Assembly (NCBI GenBank): GCA_027485145.1
Contig: JAIXRO010000016.1
Location: 1-44,450 of the forward strand
Direction: 5' to 3'
Source: Hyphomonadaceae bacterium
GTDB taxonomy: Bacteria > Pseudomonadota > Alphaproteobacteria > Caulobacterales > Hyphomonadaceae
Length of the DNA stretch: 44,450 nt
Position numbers and translations under genes: made by a program. The first letter of the stretch is position 1; every line of letters begins with the position of its first letter. Shown here piece after piece: positions 8,093 through 15,850 of the stretch. The notes beneath the pieces were generated by a model. That model worked only from the letters and a program-made list of their open reading frames with translations. It did not search any database and had not been told where the DNA came from.

Positions 8093-8761
8093 TCAGTCCG
8101 CCAGGGTGGGCTTGATCGCGTCGATGGCGGGCTGGCGGGCGAGGATCTTGTTGCGCCAGTAGGCGCCGTTGGCGATGGGCTTCAGGCGTTCGGCCTCGGC
8201 CATCGCGGCGGCGTGGACCTGACCGGGCTCCACCACCTTGTCGAGCCAGCCGACGGGTACGGCTTCGTCCGGCGTATAGAGGCGGGCCTGCACGAGGGCT
8301 TCGGTGAGGTACATCGGGTTAAGGCGGGCGCGGGGAAGCTCGACGCCGAAGCCCGGCAGCGTCATGCCATTGACGGTTTCGTTGGCGCCGATCTTGTAGG
8401 GCCCGCGCGCGCCGATGCGGGTGTCGGCGCCGAGCAGCATGAAAGCGCCCATGGCGATGGCGTGGCCGGTGGCGGCGATGATGATCGGCTGTTTCGAAGT
8501 GAACAGGCGGAAGGCGAGCTTGCCGCCGCCATTGACGAGGCGGCGCACGTCTTCCGGCGCCGACGTCGCCAGGAACTTGAGATCGAAGCCGGCGGAGAAA
8601 CGCTCGGGCCGGCCCATGAGGATGATGACGCTGGCAGACTTTTCCGCTTCGTCGAGCGCGGCATTGATGGCGTCCAGCATGACGAGGCTGATGGCGTTGG
8701 CCTTGCCGTCATCCATCGTGATGAGGGCGATGTCGTTTTCGATCTTGACGGTGGCGGTCAT
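8093..8761 (-). CDS. crotonase/enoyl-CoA hydratase-isomerase family protein
   Basis: A 222-residue crotonase-fold protein that would bind an acyl-CoA thioester in the cytoplasm. The oxyanion-hole loops are visible as RFSAGFDLKFL and HAIAMGAFM. In true enoyl-CoA hydratases two glutamates act as acid/base; the second is present (GANETV), but the first, normally in GGGxEL, is replaced by Met (MGAFML). It is therefore more likely an isomerase, hydrolase or other crotonase activity than a classical hydratase. It is short for the family (about 255-260). CAGGAGC gives a good ribosome site, and it lies 59 bases after tadA on the same strand, so co-transcription is possible. Confidence 0.8.
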   Translation of the reverse strand: MTATVKIENDIALITMDDGKANAISLVMLDAINAALDEAEKSASVIILMGRPERFSAGFDLKFLATSAPEDVRRLVNGGGKLAFRLFTSKQPIIIAATGHAIAMGAFMLLGADTRIGARGPYKIGANETVNGMTLPGFGVELPRARLNPMYLTEALVQARLYTPDEAVPVGWLDKVVEPGQVHAAAMAEAERLKPIANGAYWRNKILARQPAIDAIKPTLAD

Positions 8762-8820
8762 GGGCGGCTCCTGAAGTTGTTTTCAGTTGGGCGTTTTGAC
8801 TTTGGGGAAAGCAAGAGCCC

Positions 8821-9276
8821 TCACCTCCGTGTACGGAAAAATTCCCGGAGCAGGTCTCCCGCCTCGACTTCATTTGCGTCATCCTGTTCGACCTCCGGGC
8901 GCCAATGGCACGTCTTCTGTTCGAAGAAGCGCGGGCCGTGCAGGATTGCGCCGCCCTTCGGGTCTGAGGCAGCGAAGATGACCTTGCCGATGCGGGCGAA
9001 GCTGATCGCGCCGGCGCACATCGCGCAGGGCTCCAGCGTGACGTAGAGATGCAGGCCGGTGAGGCGGTAATTGCCGAGCCGGGACGCCGCCGAGCGCAGC
9101 GCGATGATCTCGGCGTGCGCGGTGGGGTCGTGCGCCATCACGGGCGCGTTGGCGCCCTCGCCAATGATCTCGCCGGTGGCCGGATCGATGATGACAGCGC
9201 CGACGGGGACTTCGCCGGCGTCAGCGGCCAGCCGGGCGAGTTCGAGGGCGCGGGACATCGGCGGTATGCGGTTCAT
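8821..9276 (-). CDS. tadA: tRNA-specific adenosine deaminase
   Basis: A 151-residue zinc deaminase that converts A34 of tRNA-Arg(ACG) to inosine in the cytoplasm. The zinc site is H54-A-E56 and P83-C84-A-M-C87, with E56 the proton shuttle, and HDPTAHAE is the TadA signature. The chosen ATG overlaps the vapC stop as ATGA (9273-9276). An internal ATG at 9258 (MSRALELA) also aligns with the E. coli start, and neither has a strong Shine-Dalgarno, so translation may depend on coupling to vapC. Having this usually essential gene as the third cistron of a toxin-antitoxin cluster is unusual. Confidence 0.92.
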   Translation of the reverse strand: MNRIPPMSRALELARLAADAGEVPVGAVIIDPATGEIIGEGANAPVMAHDPTAHAEIIALRSAASRLGNYRLTGLHLYVTLEPCAMCAGAISFARIGKVIFAASDPKGGAILHGPRFFEQKTCHWRPEVEQDDANEVEAGDLLREFFRTRR

Positions 9277-9653
9277 GAGAGGATGTCGCCGGCGTAACCA
9301 CCCACTTTCAGTTCTGCGGCAATTGTCCCGAGGCGCCGATCAAGGGTGCGCAGTTCTGCAGGCGGCGACACCATGACCGAAGCCAGCAGGTGCACATCGA
9401 CGAGACCAATTCCGCGAGAAAAGAGGCGACGCGACTCGATCAATGCAAGGGCCTCCTCATCTGAAACGCGGCTGACCGGCGGAAGTCTGGAGAGGTCACC
9501 CAGCGTCTGGGCCCGGCGCCTGAGCGAACCCATCGCGATTTCACCCAGGACGAAGGGATGCATGACGACCCGGCCGGACTGAAGGAAAGTGGCCAACGAG
9601 ACGTCTGCCGGCCCGAAATGCTCAACCCACACAGACGTGTCGAAGAGTATCAT
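9273..9653 (-). CDS. vapC: VapC-type PIN-domain toxin ribonuclease
   Basis: A 126-residue PIN-domain protein. The acidic Mg2+ site is visible as D5 (LFDTSVW), E38 (VLGEIAMG), D86 (GLVDVHLLAS) and D105 (TLDRRL). VapC toxins cleave tRNA or rRNA and are neutralised by the cognate VapB. Its ATG overlaps the vapB stop by four bases (ATGA at 9650-9653), the classic antitoxin-first order. Its own stop overlaps the tadA start by four bases. All active-site residues are present, so it should be functional unless bound by antitoxin. Confidence 0.9.
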   Translation of the reverse strand: MILFDTSVWVEHFGPADVSLATFLQSGRVVMHPFVLGEIAMGSLRRRAQTLGDLSRLPPVSRVSDEEALALIESRRLFSRGIGLVDVHLLASVMVSPPAELRTLDRRLGTIAAELKVGGYAGDILS

Positions 9654-9859
9654 CCGGCCGCATCGTCCGGCGGAAACCGGCGGCGCGGCGGCGCCTTAAG
9701 CCCCGGCTCCTTGCCGGCGAGCAGCGCAAGGCGGCGCGCTGCCTCCCGTGCGATCAGAGCCTTGAGCGCTTCGCGCAGCAGCGCAGGCGTTTCGGCGATG
9801 CCAGTATATTCGGCGGCTTTTGCCATGAGTTCGTCATCGAGGTTGACCGTTGTGCGCAT
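9650..9859 (-). CDS. vapB: VapB-type antitoxin
   Basis: A 69-residue antitoxin. The N-terminus MRTTVNLDDELMAKAAEYTG is a ribbon-helix-helix DNA-binding domain of the MetJ/Arc type found in VapB. The C-terminal part (about 45-69, with PPRRRFPPDDAAG) would be the disordered toxin-binding tail. GGAG (complement at 9868-9871) precedes the ATG. Upstream lies a near-consensus promoter overlapped by palindromes, consistent with autorepression by the VapBC complex. Confidence 0.88.
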   Translation of the reverse strand: MRTTVNLDDELMAKAAEYTGIAETPALLREALKALIAREAARRLALLAGKEPGLKAPPRRRFPPDDAAG

Positions 9860-9875
9860 AAGACGTTCTCCAAGC

Positions 9876-9912
9876 TTGCATCAAAAATAGCATCAATTGA
9901 TGCAATTGTCGA
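9876..9912 (-). promoter_or_regulatory. vapBC promoter with overlapping palindromic operator
   Basis: On the minus strand a -35 TCGACA (9912-9907), exactly 17 bases, and a -10 TATTTT (9889-9884) make a good sigma-70 promoter. The spacer contains the perfect 14-base palindrome GCATCAATTGATGC (9890-9903). A wider dyad is formed by TTGCATCAA (9876-9884) and TTGATGCAA (9897-9905), giving three related half-sites. This is the usual arrangement for a ribbon-helix-helix antitoxin that represses its own operon. Confidence 0.7.
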
Positions 9913-9920
9913 GCACTGCT

Positions 9921-10703
9921 TCAGCGCGTGATATCCTCTCCGTTCGCGAGGAAGTCCTTCATGGAGGCCATCGCGCTGTCGGATTTGAGGACGACGTGGA
10001 AGCCATGCTGCTCTTCGCGGGTGCCGTCCACCAGGCCCCAGGTGAGGGCGCCGCGCACGAGGCGCTTGGCATGGGCGAGGCCTTCGGGGCCGCGCGTCGA
10101 GAGTTCGGCCGCGATGGCCAGCGCATCGCCGACGGCGTCTGCCGCGACGGCATTGACGAGGCCGAGGGCTAGCGCGCTTGTCGCATCGACCGTCTGTCCC
10201 CGGAGGATGAATTCGAGCGCCCTCGCCTCGCCGATCATGCGCGGCAGGCGCTGCGTGCCACCGCCGCCGGGAAAGATGCCGATGCGGGTTTCCGGCAGGC
10301 CGATCAGCGGCACCTGGTTGCCCGCGATGCGCAGGTCGCAGGCGAGCGCGAGTTCGAAGCCGCCGCCCATGCAGACGCCGTTGATGGCGGCGATGACCGG
10401 CTTGGGCGAATTGAACACGGCCTGGATCATGTCGGCGAAACCGCCGCGCTCGAAATCATCGGGTTTCAATTGCCCGGCGCGAACGGCCTCCCCGACAGCG
10501 ATGATCTCGGCCACATCATAGTGGCGCACGAACACATCGTCCGTACCCGTCAGGACGAGGACGCGGATGGCGGGGTCCGCCACTGCCGCCTGTACGGCGG
10601 CGAGCATCAGGCCCGCACCTTCGGCGGTCATGTAATGTCGCGGCGGATTGGCATAGCGGATGAAGCGCACCGCGCCGTGCGTGGAGGTTGTGACTTCGGC
10701 CAT
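9921..10703 (-). CDS. enoyl-CoA hydratase
   Basis: A 260-residue crotonase-family hydratase, the normal length. Both catalytic glutamates of enoyl-CoA hydratases are present: one in GGGFELALACDLRIAG and one in GLPETRIG, followed by the FPGGGGTQRLPR signature. It would add water to trans-2-enoyl-CoA in beta-oxidation or a related pathway. The frame is open to 10925, but the ATG at 10703 has AGGGAGA 6 bases upstream and begins MAEVTTST at the domain edge. Divergent from rsmD. The vapB promoter follows directly downstream, so it ends its own transcript or reads through. Confidence 0.88.
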   Translation of the reverse strand: MAEVTTSTHGAVRFIRYANPPRHYMTAEGAGLMLAAVQAAVADPAIRVLVLTGTDDVFVRHYDVAEIIAVGEAVRAGQLKPDDFERGGFADMIQAVFNSPKPVIAAINGVCMGGGFELALACDLRIAGNQVPLIGLPETRIGIFPGGGGTQRLPRMIGEARALEFILRGQTVDATSALALGLVNAVAADAVGDALAIAAELSTRGPEGLAHAKRLVRGALTWGLVDGTREEQHGFHVVLKSDSAMASMKDFLANGEDITR

Positions 10704-10818
10704 GGTGCATCTCCCTGTGCCTTTTGCTGAAGACTGCGCCTCGCTGCCGCGGCTGGCAAGGCTGTGCAGCGGCACAGGGCATGCTAAAGCGCCGAGAGAC
10801 GCCAGCCGGAACCAGCCC

Positions 10819-11379
10819 ATGCGCATCATCGCCGGAACCCATAAAGGCCGTAGCCTTATCGCCCCGAAGGGGATGGGCACGCGGCCAACGAGTGACCGCA
10901 CGCGCGAGAGCCTGTTCAATGTCATCGCGCATGCCGATTGGGCGCCGCCGATCGAAGGCGCGCGGGTGATCGACCTGTTCGCGGGCTCCGGCGGGCTGGG
11001 GCTCGAAGCGATGAGCCGGGGCGCCGCCTTCTGCCTGTTCGTGGAAACCGATCATGCGGCGCGCGGCGCGATCCGCGACAATATCGAGGCGCTGGGCCTG
11101 TTCGGGAACACGCGTCTGCACCGGCGCTCGGCGACAGATCTGGGGCCGAAGCCGGCGGGCGTCGGCGGGCCGTTCACGCTGGCCTTCCTGGATCCGCCCT
11201 ATCACAAGGGGCTGGTCGAGCCTGCGCTGGCGTGCCTGGCGGGCGGCGGATGGCTGAGCGAGGACGCGCTGGTGGTGGCCGAGACGGGCGCGGATGAGAT
11301 GCTGATGTTTGCCGGCTGGACGCTGATCGACGCGCGCGACTATGGCGCCGCGCGCGTGAGTTTTCTGAAGACAATGTAA
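10819..11379 (+). CDS. rsmD: 16S rRNA (guanine966-N2)-methyltransferase
   Basis: A 186-residue SAM-dependent methyltransferase of the RsmD family, which methylates G966 of 16S rRNA. It shows the opening MRIIAGTHKGRSL, the SAM motif VIDLFAGSGGLGLEAMSRG and the catalytic motif FLDPPYHKG. The size matches the family (about 190). The frame is open upstream, but MRIIAG is the conserved start. Divergent from the enoyl-CoA hydratase across 115 bases. A weak hairpin (ATCTGTC...GGCAGAT) lies just after the stop. Confidence 0.92.
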   Translation: MRIIAGTHKGRSLIAPKGMGTRPTSDRTRESLFNVIAHADWAPPIEGARVIDLFAGSGGLGLEAMSRGAAFCLFVETDHAARGAIRDNIEALGLFGNTRLHRRSATDLGPKPAGVGGPFTLAFLDPPYHKGLVEPALACLAGGGWLSEDALVVAETGADEMLMFAGWTLIDARDYGAARVSFLKTM

Positions 11380-11404
11380 TCTGTCTACGGAATTTTTCGG
11401 CAGA

Positions 11405-11815
11405 TCAGCCGACCAGATCGGTCGCGAAGCATTTCTTGACGCCGCGTTCGACTTTCGAGGCATGATAGGTGATGCCGTATTCCGTGCTGCGGAACATGTA
11501 GCCCTTCACCGCGCGCTGGACGCGGAAGCAGGACACGCCGGACTCCGGATAGGTGAAGCAGGCGGCGGGCGCGTCGGTGATCGTCAGCAGGCCTTCGATC
11601 CGGCGGCCGCCATACTCATAAACGGTGCGTCCACCCGGCTCGATACACTCGTTCCAGCGCGCGCCGGTACCGAGTTCGACGCCGGAAATGCGCACGCCGT
11701 AAAGCTCAGCCTGCATGGCCTTCTGCGTCATCAGCTCGTTCGGGCTGGACGTGTCTGCGGCCGCAGGACCGGTAGCTGCGAACGCAAGCAGGAGGCAGCA
11801 GGCAAGGCGTTTCAT
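11405..11815 (-). CDS. hypothetical exported protein
   Basis: A 136-residue protein with a Sec signal peptide (MKRLACCLLLAFAATGPAAA, cleavage near AAA-DTS). The mature part has four cysteines (ECIE, ACFTY, SCFRV, KCFATD), suggesting two disulfides in the periplasm, and no domain I recognise. I placed the start at the ATG at 11815 because it opens the signal peptide; the frame extends ten codons further. It lies 45 bases downstream of the patatin gene on the same strand and could be co-transcribed. It is convergent with rsmD. Confidence 0.7.
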   Translation of the reverse strand: MKRLACCLLLAFAATGPAAADTSSPNELMTQKAMQAELYGVRISGVELGTGARWNECIEPGGRTVYEYGGRRIEGLLTITDAPAACFTYPESGVSCFRVQRAVKGYMFRSTEYGITYHASKVERGVKKCFATDLVG

Positions 11816-11860
11816 GCGGGGCCGATCCCTCGAAGCCGGTGGCACGAGCTTATCGCAGGT

Positions 11861-12862
11861 TCAGCCGTCAAGGAACTCCTTGCGGATGTCGAAGCTGGAT
11901 GTGTCGGTGCCGACATGCACGGCGCATTCGCGCAGCCAGCGGTCGGCTTCGGTGCGGCCGAGATCGCGCAGTTCGGTGAGCAGGCGCCAGCGCGTGTCAT
12001 ATTTCGAGGCGAGGCCGTAGCCGATGAGGTCCTGCCCGCCGCGGATCGCGTGGACGTTCAGGCGGCGGTATTTCTTCATCAGGGGCGCCTTCAGCATGCC
12101 GTCATCGATCAGGCGCTGGACGAAGGCGATGGCGCGCAGCTCACCGATCAGGGAGGCGTTGAAGCTGATCTCGTTGAGGCGTTCCTGGATTTCGGCGGCG
12201 CGCTTCGGCGTGCCGGGGCGTTCCAGCGGATTGAGGATGACGAGCAGCACATCCGGCGGCGCGCCGGAATAGATCAGCGGGAAAAGGCTGGGATTGCCCA
12301 TATAGCCGCCGTCCCAATAGGGCGTGCCGTCAATCTCGACCGCCTGGAAACTCTGCGGCAGGCAGGCCGAGGCGAGCACGGCGTCGGCGGTAATCTCGTC
12401 CTTGGAAAAGACGCGGGCCTTGCCGGTCTCGACATTCGTGGCGGAGATGAACAGCGTCAGGCCCGAGGCGCGGACGGCTTCAAAATCGATCTGGTCCTCG
12501 ACGAGGCGGCGCAAGGGATTGAAGTTGAACGGGTTGAGATCGTAGGGGCTGGCGAGGGATTGCAGGGCGGTGGCGAAGGCAAAGCCCGCCGGACCGAAGG
12601 CGCCGAGCGCTGCGCTCGATTCCGAAATGCGCCGCCACAGGGCCTCAAGCTCCGCGCGGGCGCCCCCGGGGCCGCCTTTGGCAAGGCCGGCGGCATAGGC
12701 CACCGCATTCATGGCGCCGGCCGATGTGGCCGAGATCGCCGAGATGTTAAGGCTCTCGTCCTCGCTCAGACGGTCGAGCACGCCCCAGGTATAGGCGCCG
12801 TGGGCCCCGCCGCCCTGCAGGGCGAGGCTGATCGGGCGGCGTTTTCCGTTGGCCTTGGCCAT
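11861..12862 (-). CDS. patatin-like phospholipase
   Basis: A 333-residue patatin-fold acyl hydrolase. The oxyanion loop is LALQGGGAHGAYTWGVL (residues 14-29). The nucleophile elbow reads ATSAG with S47, so the usual first Gly of GxSxG is Ala. The catalytic Asp is D184 in DGGYMGNP. Bacterial members cleave phospholipids or other acyl esters in the cytoplasm or as effectors; no secretion signal is visible here. AAAGGAG is 8 bases before the ATG. Divergent from the RNA methyltransferase at 12938. Confidence 0.88.
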   Translation of the reverse strand: MAKANGKRRPISLALQGGGAHGAYTWGVLDRLSEDESLNISAISATSAGAMNAVAYAAGLAKGGPGGARAELEALWRRISESSAALGAFGPAGFAFATALQSLASPYDLNPFNFNPLRRLVEDQIDFEAVRASGLTLFISATNVETGKARVFSKDEITADAVLASACLPQSFQAVEIDGTPYWDGGYMGNPSLFPLIYSGAPPDVLLVILNPLERPGTPKRAAEIQERLNEISFNASLIGELRAIAFVQRLIDDGMLKAPLMKKYRRLNVHAIRGGQDLIGYGLASKYDTRWRLLTELRDLGRTEADRWLRECAVHVGTDTSSFDIRKEFLDG

Positions 12863-12937
12863 GGCGGGGACTCCTTTGCGCGCTGTGCCTGCCCCTGCTA
12901 TCGGAGGACGCACGCCGCCGCCAGACACGAGTCCTTG

Positions 12938-14203
12938 ATGCCGCCCTCAGAAGACCAGGTTGCCTCCGGTGCGCGCAGCCTCACCATCGATCACCTCGGC
13001 GCGCAGGGCGACGGGCGCGCGCAGGAGGCGGGCGCCTGGGTCAGCGTGCCGTTCGCGCTGGCGGGAGAGACCGTGCGCGTGGCGGGCGAAGGCGAACGGC
13101 TGAGGCTGGTGGATGTTGTAAAGGCGTCGCCCGACCGTGCGGCCCCGGCCTGCCGGCATTTCGGACGGTGCGGGGGCTGTACATTGCAGCATATGGCACC
13201 GGCGCCCTATGCGGCCTTCAAACGCGATCTTATCCTCCGTACACTGAAGGCACGCGGGCTGGACGCTGATGTGGCCGAGGCCTGGGTCACGCCGCCCGGT
13301 TCCCGGAGACGCGCGGCGTTTGCGGCGAAGCGGGCGGGCAAGCAGGTGGTGGTGGGGTTCCACGCGCGGCGCAGTCATGAGCTTGTGGCGCTGACGGAGT
13401 GTCCCGTGGCGCGTCCCACCATTGTGGCTGCCTTGCCGCGCCTGACAGAGATCGCGGGGTTTCTGCTGGGTGGCAAGGACGAGATCGGCCTGCTGGTCAC
13501 GGAGACGGCGGCAGGGCTCGACCTGCATATCACCGGCCTCGCGAAGGACGTGAAAGCACTAGCCCGCGCGGAAGCCACGAGCGCGGCGCTGCGGGCGGGA
13601 TTCGCGCGGGTTTCGATTGAAGGCGCGGACGTGCTGACAGAGCGGCCGCCGAGCCTGCAGGCCGGCACCGCCACGATGTATCCGCCGCCCGGCAGCTTCC
13701 TTCAGGCGAGCGCCGAGGCCGAGGCGGAGATGGAGCGGATCGTGCGCGAACACCTCAAGTTCGCGCTGAGGGTCGCTGACCTTTTCTCCGGATGCGGAAC
13801 ATTCGCGCTGCGCCTGGCAGCCGAATCCAGCGTTCTGGCCGCCGAAGGCAATGCGGCGGCGATCGAGGCGCTGAAGGCTTCGGTGCGGGGCGCGCATGGT
13901 CTGAAGCCGGTCACGGCCGAAGTGCGCGACCTTTTCCGCAATCCGTATGGCGCAGCCGAGCTGTCGCGGCTGGACGGCGTCGTGCTGGATCCGCCGCGCG
14001 CCGGCGCGGCCGCGCAGGTGGCGGAGCTGGCGAAGTCCCGCGTGCCGAGGATCGCCTATGTCTCCTGCGATCCGGCGACGCTGGCGCGCGACCTGCGCAC
14101 TCTGGTGGACGGCGGCTACCGGATCGTCCGCATACATCCGATCGACCAGTTCCTCTGGTCGGCGCATGTCGAGGCGGTGGCCCTTCTGGAGCGCGCACCA
14201 TGA
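12938..14203 (+). CDS. class I SAM-dependent RNA methyltransferase, RlmD/RumA (TrmA) family
   Basis: A 421-residue m5U RNA methyltransferase. A TRAM-like RNA-binding segment lies at about 10-62, a [4Fe-4S] motif follows with C72-x5-C78-x2-C81 and C155, and the C-terminal SAM fold contains LFSGCGTFALRLA, VVLDPPRAG and the catalytic C377 in YVSCDPATLARD. Members methylate C5 of a uridine in 23S rRNA (RlmC/RlmD) or tRNA; the exact site cannot be told from sequence. The frame is open far upstream, but that part covers the antisense of the patatin gene. Its stop overlaps the NUDIX start as ATGA. Confidence 0.88.
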   Translation: MPPSEDQVASGARSLTIDHLGAQGDGRAQEAGAWVSVPFALAGETVRVAGEGERLRLVDVVKASPDRAAPACRHFGRCGGCTLQHMAPAPYAAFKRDLILRTLKARGLDADVAEAWVTPPGSRRRAAFAAKRAGKQVVVGFHARRSHELVALTECPVARPTIVAALPRLTEIAGFLLGGKDEIGLLVTETAAGLDLHITGLAKDVKALARAEATSAALRAGFARVSIEGADVLTERPPSLQAGTATMYPPPGSFLQASAEAEAEMERIVREHLKFALRVADLFSGCGTFALRLAAESSVLAAEGNAAAIEALKASVRGAHGLKPVTAEVRDLFRNPYGAAELSRLDGVVLDPPRAGAAAQVAELAKSRVPRIAYVSCDPATLARDLRTLVDGGYRIVRIHPIDQFLWSAHVEAVALLERAP

Positions 14204-14631
14204 GCGACAAGCCACAACCCGCCGTCGGCACGGTCTGCTTCAGGGGCGAGGACGTGCTGCTGATCCGGCGCGGCACGAAACCGCTGGCGGGGGATTGGTC
14301 AATCCCCGGCGGGCGGATCGAGTTCGGAGAACGGGCCGAGGCGGCTGCGCTGCGCGAGCTGCTGGAGGAGACCGGCGTGACGGCGCGCCTGTGCGGCCTC
14401 GTGGATGTGGTGGACGCGATCTTCACCTCGCGCACGACCGGCGCGGTGGCGCGGCACTACCTGCTGTTCGACTATGCGGCGGTCTGGGTATCCGGCGACG
14501 CGGTCGCGGGCGACGACGCAGACCATGCCGAGTGGATATCCCCCTCGCGGCTGGCCGAGTTGCCGCTCTGGGAGGAGACACGGCGGGTGATCGAGGCGGC
14601 GCGGGCGCTCGCCGCCAAAACCGCCCCTTGA
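14200..14631 (+). CDS. NUDIX hydrolase (ADP-ribose pyrophosphatase-like)
   Basis: A 143-residue NUDIX hydrolase. The NUDIX box is complete: G-x5-E-x7-REL-x-EE-x-GV, from GGRIEFGE to ELLEETGV at about residues 31-54. The SIPGGRIEFGE context resembles the ADP-ribose/CoA pyrophosphatase branch. It cleaves a nucleoside diphosphate linked to another moiety; the substrate is not determined. It starts within the last codon of the methyltransferase gene (ATGA overlap), so the two are translationally coupled. Confidence 0.88.
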   Translation: MSDKPQPAVGTVCFRGEDVLLIRRGTKPLAGDWSIPGGRIEFGERAEAAALRELLEETGVTARLCGLVDVVDAIFTSRTTGAVARHYLLFDYAAVWVSGDAVAGDDADHAEWISPSRLAELPLWEETRRVIEAARALAAKTAP

Positions 14632-14659
14632 CCCGCCCTAGCGTCAGGCCGTCTAGACT

Positions 14660-14671
14660 TTGGTCAACCAA
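14660..14671. promoter_or_regulatory. short dyad upstream of SDR gene
   Basis: TTGGT and ACCAA (14660-14664 and 14667-14671) form an exact dyad around CA, 24 bases before the SDR start. The following AAGATAAT resembles a -10 box but no -35 is well spaced. It could be an operator; arms of five bases can arise by chance. Confidence 0.25.
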
Positions 14672-14695
14672 GATAATTCAGGGAGGAATTCAGCC

Positions 14696-15481
14696 ATGAC
14701 CTACAAACCCTTCGACCTCAGCGGCAAGGTCTGCGTCGTCACCGGCGGCAACAAGGGCATCGGGCTCGGCATGGTGGAGGCGCTGGCCGCGTCCAACGCC
14801 GATGTCGTGATCTGGGGCCGCAAGGCCGACGACAATGCCGCCGCCGTCGCGTCGGCCTCCAAGCTGGGCACCGGCAAGGTCAAGGCCTGGGTCGTTGATG
14901 TCGGCGAGGAAGACCAGGTCGTGAAGGCGATGAAAGAGGCCGAAGAAGAATTCACGCGCATCGATACCTGTATCGCGAACGCGGGGGTCGGCCGCGGCGC
15001 GGCAGGCTTCGAGACCATGACGCTGGATACCTGGCGCTATAACCAGCGAATCAATTCCGAGGGCGCCTTCTTCACGCTTCGCGAGGCCGCCAAGTCGATG
15101 GTGGCGCGGGCCAAGGCGGGCGATCCGGGCGGCAGCCTGGTCGGCACCGCCTCGCTGGCCGGGATTGAAGGCGCAGGCCGCAACCAGGCCTACGCCCATA
15201 CCAAGGGCGGCCTGATCGCCATGATGAATGCGTGCGCTGTCGAGTATGGCCGCTACGGCATTCGCGCCAACTCCGTGCTGCCCGGCTGGATTGCCACCGA
15301 CATGACCGAAGGCGCGCAGGGCCAGGAAGTGTTCAACACGAAGGTGATTTCACGCGTGCCGATTCGCCGTTGGGGCGAGCCGGCCGATTTCGGCGGCATC
15401 GCGGTGTACCTCGCTTCCGACGCCTCGAAGTACCATTCGGGCGACACGCTGGTCATCGATGGCGGCTACGCGAAGTTCTGA
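14696..15481 (+). CDS. short-chain dehydrogenase/reductase
   Basis: A 261-residue classical SDR. The NAD(P) motif is VTGGNKGIGLGM near residues 16-27, and IANAGVG follows at about 99. The catalytic Ser is in GTASLAGIEG and the Tyr-Lys pair is YAHTK. The C-terminus GDTLVIDGGYAKF is the common family ending. It would oxidise or reduce a hydroxyl/keto group; the beta-oxidation-like neighbourhood hints at a hydroxyacyl substrate but does not prove it. GGGAGGA sits about 8 bases before the ATG. A strong terminator follows. Confidence 0.9.
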   Translation: MTYKPFDLSGKVCVVTGGNKGIGLGMVEALAASNADVVIWGRKADDNAAAVASASKLGTGKVKAWVVDVGEEDQVVKAMKEAEEEFTRIDTCIANAGVGRGAAGFETMTLDTWRYNQRINSEGAFFTLREAAKSMVARAKAGDPGGSLVGTASLAGIEGAGRNQAYAHTKGGLIAMMNACAVEYGRYGIRANSVLPGWIATDMTEGAQGQEVFNTKVISRVPIRRWGEPADFGGIAVYLASDASKYHSGDTLVIDGGYAKF

Positions 15482-15516
15482 GCCGGACGCTGCCTAAACA
15501 AATCGGCACAAAGAAA

Positions 15517-15550
15517 AAGGCCGCTTCCCGAAGGAAGCGGCCTTATCTTT
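15517..15550. terminator. bidirectional rho-independent terminator
   Basis: Exact 12-base arms AAGGCCGCTTCC (15517-15528) and GGAAGCGGCCTT (15533-15544) with a CGAA loop are followed by ATCTTTT, and the left side is flanked by a run of A that reads as T on the other strand. It lies between the convergent SDR and small lipoprotein genes and should terminate both. Confidence 0.9.
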
Positions 15551-15577
15551 TAGACCGGTAACCCGATCGCTCTGAGC

Positions 15578-15850
15578 TTACTCAGGCGTGGTGGTCGTGG
15601 TCGTTTCGGTGGTCGTTTCGGTCGTGGTGACTTCTTCGACAGCGCCTTCGACAGCTGCAGCAGCGTCAACTGCAGCGCCTTCGACGACTTCGGTCGTCTC
15701 GGTCACAACTTCGGTCGTCTCTTCGACAACTTCGGTGGCAACTTCTTCGACGGTGGCTTCTTCAGCGGCCGGAGCAGCTTCTTCGGTCGCGCCGCAAGCG
15801 GCGAGGACGAGGGCGGATGCGGCAGCAGCAGCAAGGACGAGCATTTTCAT
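15578..15850 (-). CDS. small acidic Thr/Glu/Val-rich lipoprotein
   Basis: A 90-residue low-complexity lipoprotein. The signal ends at a lipobox LAAC with C19 as the lipidated residue. The mature 71 residues are almost only E, T, V and A, with near-heptad repeats (EETTEVV, TETTEVV) in the middle and a C-terminal run TTTETTTETTTTTTPE. No basic residue is present after the signal, so the chain is strongly negative. Codon use keeps the local G+C bias, and the signal and upstream region are intact, so it is a gene rather than a repeat artefact. Function unknown; a surface or periplasmic charged thread is possible. Confidence 0.75.
   Translation of the reverse strand: MKMLVLAAAAASALVLAACGATEEAAPAAEEATVEEVATEVVEETTEVVTETTEVVEGAAVDAAAAVEGAVEEVTTTETTTETTTTTTPE

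Noticed and set aside
11462-12937. A 490-codon upstream extension of the RNA methyltransferase frame
   Set aside because: It is antisense to the patatin and small exported genes. The real methyltransferase begins at 12938, where family similarity starts.
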